From Candidatus Poribacteria bacterium (GTDB taxonomy: Bacteria > Poribacteria > WGA-4E > WGA-3G), in NCBI GenBank assembly GCA_022394775.1, contig JAGFCB010000055.1:1-59661 (forward strand): a stretch of DNA of 59,661 bases, read 5' to 3'. Below, piece by piece: positions 47,349-56,040 of this stretch; position 1 is the first letter of the stretch, and every line of letters begins with the position of its first letter. The notes beneath the pieces are model-generated. The model was not told where the DNA came from. It ran no database searches and saw only the letters and a program-made list of their open reading frames with translations. Both the position numbers and the translations under genes were made by a program.

Positions 47349-48401
47349 TTAGAGCGGGAATGTAACGCGCCGTCCCTCTTGCGCAGAGCGATATGCCCCT
47401 AAAATCATCTCCACTGTAACCCTTCCATCTTCTACTGTAACATCGGGTTCGGTGTCATTCTTTAGGCAATCAATAAAGGGACGTGGCACACCTGCGATTC
47501 GTTCGCCGTGTCCCTCTGGAATCCGGATGCCGAGGTCCTTCCATGTCGGTTCATCGCGTGTATACAACTTAAGTGCAACCGCATCTCCTGAACGTGGGAT
47601 ATTACATGAAGGAGCATCGCCATAATTTTGTATCACCACACCTTGATCACCGTAGATTTCGGTCGTATTTTCACCGGCAAGCGTCACAGAGGTATTTAAC
47701 AGAATCGCCATCTCTCCACCCGCGAATCGATAGACCGCCAACCCCGTGTCGTCAGGTGCGACATCCGTCAAGATGTTATCAATTTCGGCGATAACGCTTG
47801 TCGGCTTACCGAGCATCCAGTAGATAAAATCGGTTGCATGCGAGGCATCGTCCATGAACATCCCCATATTCTTTTCTGGGTCAATATGCCAACGACTCGG
47901 CCCCGTCACAAAAGCCTCACTAAACAACGCATTGATACAGTGTCGACGACGCAACACACCAATTTTACCTAACACACCGCTGTCAATGAGTTCCTTCATC
48001 GCGATATTCGCTGGGTCGCGCCGCATCTGGTAACCCATCATAAACTTAACACCGGTCTTCTCCACAACCGCCGCAATCCGATCACAATCTTCCAATGTGA
48101 GTGCCATCGGTTTTTGGCAGAGGATGTGTTTTCCTTCCGATGCCGCTGCGGCTACCATTTCTGCGTGCCGATTCGTTTCGCAGGTTACGATAACGGCATG
48201 AATTTCGGGGTGGTTGATAACATCTTCAAGATGCGGTGAATAATTCATGCCGTATTGTGCTGCGGCAGCTTCGCCGCGTTCAGGGTTATCGTCCCAACAC
48301 GCGATGAGCTGGACATCATCAAACGCTTTCATCTGGTTGCAATAAGCGTTAGCGTGTCCGTGTGCGAAACTGATGATACCGATACCAATTTTTGCTTTCA
48401 T
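47349..48401 (-). CDS. Gfo/Idh/MocA-family oxidoreductase
   Basis: The 350 residues carry an N-terminal nucleotide-binding domain starting KIGIGIISFAHGHANAYCNQ, in which the family GxGxxG loop is replaced by a SFAHGH sequence. The catalytic lysine is kept (CQKPMALTLEDCDRI). GMFMDDASHATDFIYWMLG contains the active-site Asp and His. The modified loop suggests altered cofactor binding. It begins 4 bases after the stop of the PIN toxin gene, so it may be transcribed with that pair. Confidence 0.9.
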   Translation of the reverse strand: MKAKIGIGIISFAHGHANAYCNQMKAFDDVQLIACWDDNPERGEAAAAQYGMNYSPHLEDVINHPEIHAVIVTCETNRHAEMVAAAASEGKHILCQKPMALTLEDCDRIAAVVEKTGVKFMMGYQMRRDPANIAMKELIDSGVLGKIGVLRRRHCINALFSEAFVTGPSRWHIDPEKNMGMFMDDASHATDFIYWMLGKPTSVIAEIDNILTDVAPDDTGLAVYRFAGGEMAILLNTSVTLAGENTTEIYGDQGVVIQNYGDAPSCNIPRSGDAVALKLYTRDEPTWKDLGIRIPEGHGERIAGVPRPFIDCLKNDTEPDVTVEDGRVTVEMILGAYRSAQEGRRVTFPL

Positions 48402-48405
48402 TATG

Positions 48406-48903
48406 TTAACTTATCCAATCTGTGAGTGTTTGTTGTGAATCTATTTCGGGGTTGAAAATTTGCAAGCCTTCCGCATGAGCTGCTCGGAGAAGACGTTGGT
48501 CTGAAGCAACAAGTACCAACCTATCGGCTGTACTGCGAAGTTCTGTCGCTGTGTCTAACGCGGAACGTAAAACCATTGCGTCTACGCTATTGAGTGAATG
48601 CATTTCAATCAAACGTATTGAATCCCAAACAAGCGAATCAGGAGCCGAGATTGTTTTAAAACCTGACTGATTGTTGATCACTTCATGTCTTAAATGGGTG
48701 GTAGCCCTTTCAAATTGATGACTTGTGATACGGTTGTCATTTCGTTTGCGAACACAAATCCAAAAAACTTCAATCGCGCCAAGTGTCAAGCACGATAAAC
48801 GTTCTAAAGGCACATTGGCAAAAAGAAAGAGCATTTTCTCACTGCCAGACTCGCGAATATACCGTTTGACCAACGCACTCGCATCAAAGTAAAAATAGTA
48901 CAC
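48406..48903 (-). CDS. PIN-domain ribonuclease toxin (VapC-like)
   Basis: The 165 residues have the PIN acidic residues at the expected places: Asp7 (FYFDASALVKRYI), Glu in LGAIEVFWI, and Asp residues in SLNSVDAMVLRSAL and LVASDQRLL. PIN toxins cut tRNA or rRNA with Mg2+ and are checked by a partner antitoxin. It starts with GTG 48903, 2 bases after the stop of the gene before it, so the two are coupled. Confidence 0.88.
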   Translation of the reverse strand: MYYFYFDASALVKRYIRESGSEKMLFLFANVPLERLSCLTLGAIEVFWICVRKRNDNRITSHQFERATTHLRHEVINNQSGFKTISAPDSLVWDSIRLIEMHSLNSVDAMVLRSALDTATELRSTADRLVLVASDQRLLRAAHAEGLQIFNPEIDSQQTLTDWIS

Positions 48904-48905
48904 AG

Positions 48906-49253
48906 TTATTTCTCTCTTTCAGCAATAATTGCGCGGCTAAATTCATTATCCTCGGCGCGAATACCGTTTTGCCTCATACTTTCGTGGAGATCTTCAATAG
49001 AACCCGGGTCGAAATCAGGTGGAATTCCCATCTCTTCAAATATTTTGTCCATGATTTCTTTGGTGCGATGATCATCCTGTTTGTTGCTTTTGAGTGCCTC
49101 AGCACCCCTCATCTTTGCCCTCGCTTCGGGACCTATTGGAACATCCGGCACTGGTTTCTCAACAAGCGAAGAGAATTTTCGATCTATCTCCGCAACGAGC
49201 TTCTCTAATCTATCTAAACGTTGGGCAATATCTTCAAGCGTCTCTTTTTCCAT
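48906..49253 (-). CDS. probable antitoxin partner of the PIN protein
   Basis: This 115-residue, strongly charged protein has an N-terminal coiled-coil segment (DIAQRLDRLEKLVAEIDRKF) and no recognisable DNA-binding motif. Its placement 2 bases upstream of the PIN gene is the main reason to call it an antitoxin. C-terminal helices (DLHESMRQNGIRAEDNEFSR) could thread into the toxin. GGAG is 9 bases before ATG 49253. Confidence 0.65.
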   Translation of the reverse strand: MEKETLEDIAQRLDRLEKLVAEIDRKFSSLVEKPVPDVPIGPEARAKMRGAEALKSNKQDDHRTKEIMDKIFEEMGIPPDFDPGSIEDLHESMRQNGIRAEDNEFSRAIIAEREK

Positions 49254-49349
49254 CTTATAAGTCTCCTTTATCCATCATATTTTACACGTTTTATTAAGGA
49301 TGCTACAAAAATTGTCGAATTTCATGCAAAAACCACGAAAATGAGCAAA

Positions 49350-50981
49350 TTACTTCTCTAAAACAATCCGAACCTCTGCATCTATGCGCTGCTCACCAAG
49401 ATCTATCTCAGCAGTCATCGGACCGAGAGACTCCAACGGAGATAGATTCTCAGTAATACGCTGTATTAACCTGGCATCTAATTCCAGCCCCGTAAGCGAA
49501 GCGATCACAGTTGCTAAAGGCAGGAAACGTTTTAACTCCGGCACGAATAGTTCCGGTTGAATGAACACTTGAGCACCTTTCGTATCCATCGAAAAAACTA
49601 TATCACTCAAGGTCGGCGTTTTACCTATTGTCGTATCAATCACAGCCTTTAATCCCGCAGTTGTCGTGCTGAAAACAAAATAGTCATCAACAATCGCATA
49701 GCCACCCGCAACTGCCAACAGAAAATTGAGACGGAGTTGCAAGGGGTGAACTGTAACACCGTTGTAATCTTGAGGTTCAAGGAATTTAAGTTGCTTACCA
49801 GCGATAGAAATTTTTCCCTGTTTCACAATATCCAATACCCCCTTCAACGCTTCGGGAGCCTTAGTATGTGCAACTAAGACCACCGAAGGCACTACCGTTA
49901 CTTCATCAACTTCAGGCGCGATTAACATGACGCTCAAGTCTGATCCCAAAACTTCGGAAAGGTCGATATTGCCGAAGCGTTCTCGCATCTGCTGATGCGG
50001 AACTGGAAATGTAGTGAAAAAAGCCGTGCGGTTTGGAAAAGCGAGAAACGGTTTTGCGTCATCCGGAGCAGGCAGTTCACTCTGATGAGTGCCTTTGCGC
50101 TTACGGAGATGATGCCGTGAAATAATAGTCCCATCTTCATACCGATTACTGAATGTCCAGGTTTCAGTCTCTCCAAACATCCCCAAAATTTGTTTAATCA
50201 GCGCGTTAGAAGTCGCGTTATCCAATACAGGTGCAATTTGTTTGACATCCACATATCCGGTGCTTTTATCTTGCAGATAGTTTTCTTGGATGTGTCCCTT
50301 CATGGGGTGCTCGGCGAGGAATCCTTGCTGTTTCGGTGCTGTCCTCGCGCCAGAGAGATCCGTGTAGATGTCAAGTGTCTCTATCAACAGTGTAGGATCA
50401 AGCGTTAAGACCCCAATTTTCCCGATGAACGTATAACTAAAATCGCGTGGATACCCTGTAATGGTATTGATCGTGAACTCACCATAGTCGTTTTGGATGC
50501 GCTTGTATCGCGGGTTGATCGCATCCGTTGCCGTAATGGCTTCAATGCTCAGTTTCTCCTGCGCGCCGACTGCTGTGATCAGGAGAAACGCGAGTTCTCC
50601 TTCACGCCGATAAAAAGCGAGAATCGCTTCCTCACCAAAATAGCCAGTGACCGTCTTAAGGTCGAGCTTGCCTCCTATCTCATATTCCCAAACCTGCTTC
50701 TGATAGACAAGCTCTCTCCACCAACGTTGTTCCGCAATTTCAGCGAGAAGTGGCATTTTAGCGGTCTGTTTCCCAAACTCGCTCCTATTGAAAGTCTCGA
50801 CCAACCCTTTCAACTCCTTGAGTGTCAGATAACAGATTGGAGATTTCGGAAGCAGTGTAATTAGATGCTGTTCTGGCTCCCACAACGCAGTCTGGTGATA
50901 GATAACGGATAGCAAAATAATAACTCCAATAAGAACAATTAGGCTGATGAAAATGATTTTTTTTCGGTTGGTCAGCAGCAT
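49350..50981 (-). CDS. DUF3352-like membrane-anchored protein
   Basis: This 543-residue protein has one N-terminal helix (residues 8-28, IIFISLIVLIGVIILLSVIY) and a large outer part. Phrases such as LLPKSPICYLTLKELKGLVE, the central ESTEVLGSDLSVMLIAPEVD-like region and AGGYAIVDDYFVFSTTTAGL resemble DUF3352, a family of unknown function found in several phyla with internally duplicated alpha/beta units. No catalytic motif is visible. The 500-base AT-rich gap upstream (50982-51485) has a TATAAT at 51256-51261 but no gene. Confidence 0.6.
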   Translation of the reverse strand: MLLTNRKKIIFISLIVLIGVIILLSVIYHQTALWEPEQHLITLLPKSPICYLTLKELKGLVETFNRSEFGKQTAKMPLLAEIAEQRWWRELVYQKQVWEYEIGGKLDLKTVTGYFGEEAILAFYRREGELAFLLITAVGAQEKLSIEAITATDAINPRYKRIQNDYGEFTINTITGYPRDFSYTFIGKIGVLTLDPTLLIETLDIYTDLSGARTAPKQQGFLAEHPMKGHIQENYLQDKSTGYVDVKQIAPVLDNATSNALIKQILGMFGETETWTFSNRYEDGTIISRHHLRKRKGTHQSELPAPDDAKPFLAFPNRTAFFTTFPVPHQQMRERFGNIDLSEVLGSDLSVMLIAPEVDEVTVVPSVVLVAHTKAPEALKGVLDIVKQGKISIAGKQLKFLEPQDYNGVTVHPLQLRLNFLLAVAGGYAIVDDYFVFSTTTAGLKAVIDTTIGKTPTLSDIVFSMDTKGAQVFIQPELFVPELKRFLPLATVIASLTGLELDARLIQRITENLSPLESLGPMTAEIDLGEQRIDAEVRIVLEK

Positions 50982-51485
50982 CGGTTTTTGAGACCTTTAT
51001 TACAACAGAAAAACCTCTGTCAGCGGTTTCTCAAGAGTCAAGTAACTTTCCGAAACACAACAAAAGATGCAGGTTAGTGGTTTCTATCATTATCACTTGA
51101 TTATACCACACCTTACTTCGGTAAACAATCTAATTGTGAGCGATTCAGAACTGTTTATGGTGAATTATCAAAATATATTGACCCTTCTGGTAGGTACGAT
51201 TGATGAAGATTAAAAATGTGTATGGAAATAATTTGTTTTTTTCCTGAAAAAATCATATAATTTTATAGTTATGTATAGACTTTATTATTTTTTTTCTTAC
51301 AAACAATAAAAATTGACCTACTGAAACCATATCAGGATTTACGCAAATTGAAGAGAAAAAGGATATATTTTCCTAAAAAACTGAAAGAATATGTGGCATC
51401 TGTGAAACTGAAAATTGTCCAAAGTTCAGTATAGTCAAACTATGAAAACAACGGTAATTTATGAATTAAAAATGGAGGCAAAATT

Positions 51486-52964
51486 GTGAAAAGATATTAT
51501 AGACTTTTTATTACGTTTTTTATTTTAAATTGTTGGATACCATACATTGCGACTGCAGAAGTTGTGAACATGCCAGATGCAAATTTAGCGGCGGCAGTGC
51601 GAGAAACGTTAAGTTTAGGAGCTAACGCACACATCACCGCACAAGCCATGGAAAAATTAACAATATTGCTTGCTTATGACCGTGGGATAACGGACCTTAC
51701 TGGACTGGAACACGCCACGCGATTGAATACGTTAAATCTGTCTAAAAATCAGATTCGCAACCTGAAACCACTCGAAAACTTGAAAGAACTAAAAACGTTA
51801 GTACTCAACCAGAACCAAATTCAGAACGTGAGCCCACTCGCTGGTTTGACCCAATTAGAGGGATTAGGTCTTGAGGATAATCAAATCAGCAACCTGAAAC
51901 CACTCGAAAACTTGATGCAGTTAGAGGGGTTATCTCTCAGTCAGAACCAAATTCGGGACGTGAGCCCACTCGCTGGCTTGACAAAACTAAAAATGTTATA
52001 TCTCCAACAGAACCAAATCAGCAATCTGGATCCTCTTGCTGGCTTGACACAGTTGGAAGCGTTATATATCTGGAACAATCAAATCAACAATCTGAAACCA
52101 CTCGAAAACTTAACAAAACTAAAAGAATTATGGCTTAGTCAGAACCAAATCCGGGATGTGAGTCCCCTCGCTGGCTTGACACAGTTAGAGAGGTTAGCTT
52201 TGATGACTAATCAAATCAACAACCTGAAACCACTCGAAAACTTAACAAAACTAAAAGAATTAGGGATCGGGGAGAACCAAATCCGGGATGTGAGTCCCCT
52301 CGCTGGCTTGACAAAACTAAAGGTGTTAACGCTCGTTCAGAACCGAATTCGGGACGTGAGCCCACTCGCTGGCTTGACACAGTTGGAAGCGTTATATATT
52401 TGGAGCAATCAAATCAGTAACCTGGACCCCCTTGCTGGTTTGACACAACTAAAAGATTTAGGGCTCAGGGAGAACCAAATCGAGGACGTGAGTCCCCTCG
52501 CTGGCTTGACACAACTAAAAATATTAGTGCTCAGGGAGAACCAAATCGAGGACGTGAGTCCCCTCGCTGGCTTGACACAGTTAGAGAAGTTATATCTCTC
52601 AAGTAATCAAATCAGCAACCTGAAACCACTCGAAAACTTAACAAAACTAAAATTATTGAGGCTCGAGCAAAACCAAATCGAGAACGTGAGTCCCCTCACT
52701 GGTTTGACGCAGTTAGAAACGTTATATATCTGGGAAAATAAAATCAGCAACCTGAGTCCATTCAAAAACTTAACAAAACTAAAAGAATTAAGGCTCGAGC
52801 AAAACTAAACCGAGGACGTGAGCCCACTCGCTGGTTTGACGCAGTTAGAGGAATTACGTCTTGGGGCTAATCAAATCAGCAACCTGAAACCACTGGCTGG
52901 TCTGACACAGCTAACACACTTAAGTCTCACGGAGAATAATATCTCGGATGTATCCTCCTTAGTT
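51486..52964 (+). pseudogene. secreted internalin-type LRR protein, interrupted by an in-frame stop
   Basis: The gene starts at GTG 51486 behind GGAGG, with a signal peptide (LFITFFILNCWIPYIATA). After a short cap, about 19 leucine-rich repeats of 22 residues follow, alternating between two forms (VSPLAGLTQL and LKPLENLTKL), so the DNA repeats in 132-base units. A TAA at 52806-52808 stands where other repeats have CAA, and the next codon is ACC where others have ATC. The same frame then continues with two further repeats to about 52964 before losing repeat character. The product is either a 440-residue truncated protein or the gene is decaying. LRR proteins bind other proteins, here outside the cell. 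Confidence 0.85.
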
Positions 52965-53118
52965 AGATTAGTGGTTTCTTTGGGTTTGCGCCGGACACAG
53001 CATATACTGTGGTATCCCAGACGACACAAAACCGGTAAAATGACTTGTGCAGCATCAATAAAAGCTTGCCTGAAATCAAAAAATAGTGTAAAATATTACC
53101 GTTATTTTTTGAAAGCAG

Positions 53119-55005
53119 GTGAACACCGTTCCAACCCAAGATCTCAAAATTCGACCCTTCACTATACTCCTCGTCTGCATCTTAGTGCCTGCCAACTGTT
53201 GGTGGGTGTCCGTCTCGATTATGCGTGGCGGCGGGAGTCCGACGCAGGTCTCACTCTTCTACAATGCCGTTATCACTATTCTCATCTTATTAGGCATCGG
53301 GTTGCTCTTACGTCGGTTACATCGCGCCCTCATCCTCAACCATGCGGAATTGCTTGTCATCTATACCTGCATCTCAGTCGGTGCGGGACTCGCTGGGGTC
53401 GATAGGTTTCTCGTCCTGATGCCACTGATTGGGCATGCCCATTGGTTTGCGACCCCTGAAAACGATTGGGCGAACCTATTTCACTTGCACATCCCACAAT
53501 GGTTAGCTATCAGCGAGAAACGCGTGCTTGACGGATACTACAGCGGTTTTTCAAGCATGTATGAACCGCGCTACTTAACCGCTTGGTTACCCGTAATCGC
53601 TTGGTGGGTGCTTTTCATTGTGGCGATCCATCTCGTGATGCTCTGCCTGAGCCTGCTCTTTCGGCGGCAGTGGGTTGAATCGGAACGGCTCAGTTATCCG
53701 ATTATCCAGTTGCCATTTGAGATGACGACCCGGAGTCGGCGATTTTTCCGATCGCCGTGGATGTGGCTCGGACTTTCGATCGGTGTTGTCATTGACATCA
53801 TCAACGGGTTAAACTTCCTGTTTCCTGCCGTTCCAAGTCTCGGCGGAAAGTTGTATGACCTACGGCAAATTTTTACAGAACGCCCGTGGAGTGGGATCGG
53901 TTGGAGTCCGATCGGTGTCTTCCCTTTCGGTGTCGGGCTTTCGTTCTTTATTCCGTTAGATCTCTCCTTCTCGTGTTGGGCATTCTGGTTGATATGGCGA
54001 GCGGAACGGTTGTTAGGTGTGATCGCAGGGTGGCGCGGGCTGCCACGTTTCCCTTATGAGGCAGAGCAATCGCACGGTGCATACTTGGGGCTATGTGTTG
54101 TCGCTATCTGGATGAGCAGACGCTATCTGAAAGGCGTCGGACGCCAACTCATATCTCCGAAGGCAGATGAACCGGTTTCATATCGACTCATTGTTATCGG
54201 ATTGTTCGGCGGGGCAGCATTCATCGTCGGATTCTGCCTCAAGATGGGGATGAGTTTTTGGGTTATCATCGTCTATTTTGTCATCTGGTATGCGATTGCG
54301 ATCGCTATAACGCGCTTACGTGCGGAACTTGGCTCCCCAGTACACGATCTCCATTTTATCGGTCCAGATGAGATGCTGCCCCGGCTGTTAGGGATCCGAC
54401 GATTAGGGGCGACGAACTTGACAGGGTTCGCCTACCTCTACTGTCTGAATCGCGCGCATCGCTCGCACGCCATGCCACACCAACTTGAAGGTTTCAAATT
54501 GGCTGAGGGTGCGAATATCCCGATCCGACGGTTTGCGTTCATTATGATGCTGGCTTCTGCATTAGGCGCGCTTGGATCGTTTTGGGCATATCTGCACATG
54601 TACCACACAGAAGGCGGTGTCGCTGGATTCGGGCGTGAATCTTTCAACCGGTTAGAGACCTGGCTCACCTACGCTGCACCGCCAGATGTGCCAGCGATTG
54701 GTTTTGCCTCGTTCGGTTTCGGAATAACGCTACTCCTCGCTGCAATGCGCATGCGCTTCCTCTGGTGGAATTTACACCCTGTCGGTTATGCGATCTCCGG
54801 GAGTTGGGCGATTAACCCGATGATCGGTTCAATCTTTGTCGGATGGTTGCTGAAGTGGCTCGTCTTGAAATACGGCGGTATCCGCCTGCATCGGAAGGCT
54901 GTCCCGTTTTTCCTCGGCATTGTGCTCGGCGAGTTCGTGATCGGTGCATTCTGGAGTCTTTTGTCTATTGCACTCGACCAACCGATGTACCGTTTCCTCT
55001 TTTAA
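53119..55005 (+). CDS. large membrane protein, DUF6785/DUF6784 type (OPT-like)
   Basis: The 628 residues have about 14 hydrophobic segments. Recognisable parts include VSLFYNAVITILILLGIGLL, ALILNHAELLVIYTCISVGA, WRGLPRFPYEAEQSHGAYLG and NRLETWLTYAAPPDVPAIGF. It resembles DUF6785/6784 proteins, which I recall from environmental lineages and which look related to oligopeptide (OPT) transporters; no substrate is known. The start GTG 53119 has only AAAGCAG upstream. The end of the LRR reading frame continues over its first part in another frame, but that is a shadow. Confidence 0.8.
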   Translation: MNTVPTQDLKIRPFTILLVCILVPANCWWVSVSIMRGGGSPTQVSLFYNAVITILILLGIGLLLRRLHRALILNHAELLVIYTCISVGAGLAGVDRFLVLMPLIGHAHWFATPENDWANLFHLHIPQWLAISEKRVLDGYYSGFSSMYEPRYLTAWLPVIAWWVLFIVAIHLVMLCLSLLFRRQWVESERLSYPIIQLPFEMTTRSRRFFRSPWMWLGLSIGVVIDIINGLNFLFPAVPSLGGKLYDLRQIFTERPWSGIGWSPIGVFPFGVGLSFFIPLDLSFSCWAFWLIWRAERLLGVIAGWRGLPRFPYEAEQSHGAYLGLCVVAIWMSRRYLKGVGRQLISPKADEPVSYRLIVIGLFGGAAFIVGFCLKMGMSFWVIIVYFVIWYAIAIAITRLRAELGSPVHDLHFIGPDEMLPRLLGIRRLGATNLTGFAYLYCLNRAHRSHAMPHQLEGFKLAEGANIPIRRFAFIMMLASALGALGSFWAYLHMYHTEGGVAGFGRESFNRLETWLTYAAPPDVPAIGFASFGFGITLLLAAMRMRFLWWNLHPVGYAISGSWAINPMIGSIFVGWLLKWLVLKYGGIRLHRKAVPFFLGIVLGEFVIGAFWSLLSIALDQPMYRFLF

Positions 55006-55189
55006 TTGGCATTCAGCCATCAGCAGTCAGTTAAGAGTTTTCCGTAAAACAGACCTCTGGTTCAGCAGGGCATGTCTTAACCGAGTTCTGAAAACGGACA
55101 ACTGCGTACCACTGGTAAGTATGCAGGGCTATTCAGTTTTAGATAAATTATCGGATTTTCTAAATTTTTGAATTTTCTTTTTCAAGTCC

Positions 55190-55210
55190 GGTGCGGTTCC
55201 AAACCGCACC
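55190..55210. repeat. hairpin repeat (GGTGCGGTT/AACCGCACC)
   Basis: A perfect 9-bp stem with loop CCA is followed by TGCGGGGCCTGGGGG. It lies in the 337-base gap between the DUF6785-type gene and nth, where I see no gene. Confidence 0.75.
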
Positions 55211-55342
55211 TGCGGGGCCTGGGGGTCCAAAATTGGACGAAAAAACTGAGAACTAAATGACCCTGGGTAAGTATGTAAAAGGCGTTGTTATTTTTTATGT
55301 TTGTGGTATAATATTCAAAACACAACAATCGGAAGAAAATAA

Positions 55343-56011
55343 GTGAAACTAAAACAAAAAGCGGTACTCATCTCAGAAACATTAGAGGATTTGCTCGGCG
55401 TGCCGACTCGCGACGGCGCAGAAGATGTGCTGGAATGTCTCATCTTAACGATCCTATCACAGAACACGACAGACGTTAATCGTGATAAGGGATACGCGAA
55501 ACTGATAGAAAAGTTTCCGACGTGGGAAGATGTGTTGCAGGCGGATGTCAAAGCGATAGAAGCTGCAATAAAAATTGCTGGATTGGGAAACCAGAAAAGC
55601 CATACCATCAAAAACTTTCTCACATGGTTGAAAACCGAACATGGCGAACTCTCTTTAGAGTTTATCCACGACATGGGAACAGAGGAGGCACTGGAGCTGC
55701 TATGTCAACACAAAGGCATCGGGATCAAAACAGCCTCCGTTACACTCTCATTCGCCTGCGGGAGAGAGGTGTTTCCAGTCGATACACATATCTTACGGAT
55801 TTCCAAACGTCTTGGATTGATTCCACCGAATTGTAGTGCGGAGAAAGCACACCAAGCATTACCGCCGATCATACCAGCAGGAAAGGCGTATCCATTCCAC
55901 ATGAATTTAATCTATTTTGGTAGACGCATCTGTGATGCCCGAAAACCTTTATGCGAACGATGTCCATTGACAGAACAGTGTCTCTACTTCAGAGATAACG
56001 TGCAAGTTTAA
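55343..56011 (+). CDS. nth: endonuclease III-like DNA glycosylase
   Basis: The 222 residues match the family. The helix-hairpin-helix KGIGIKTASVTL contains the catalytic Lys129, the catalytic Asp147 is in VDTHI, and the four cysteines of the [4Fe-4S] cluster are C197, C204, C207 and C213 (spacing 6-2-5). It removes oxidised pyrimidines and nicks the abasic strand in base excision repair. SQNTTDVNRDKGY replaces the usual SQATD(A/V)xVN motif, as in some Nth/MutY cousins. GTG 55343 has GGAAGA upstream. It lies 29 bases before the next gene. Confidence 0.93.
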   Translation: MKLKQKAVLISETLEDLLGVPTRDGAEDVLECLILTILSQNTTDVNRDKGYAKLIEKFPTWEDVLQADVKAIEAAIKIAGLGNQKSHTIKNFLTWLKTEHGELSLEFIHDMGTEEALELLCQHKGIGIKTASVTLSFACGREVFPVDTHILRISKRLGLIPPNCSAEKAHQALPPIIPAGKAYPFHMNLIYFGRRICDARKPLCERCPLTEQCLYFRDNVQV

Positions 56012-56040
56012 GCTGTGCGTCTGTGTATCGGAGGGAGAAT

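Noticed and set aside
52818..53405. Continuation of the LRR frame over the start of the DUF6785-type gene
   Set aside because: Repeat character ends near 52964; beyond that the sequence is unlike protein and overlaps a real gene in another frame.
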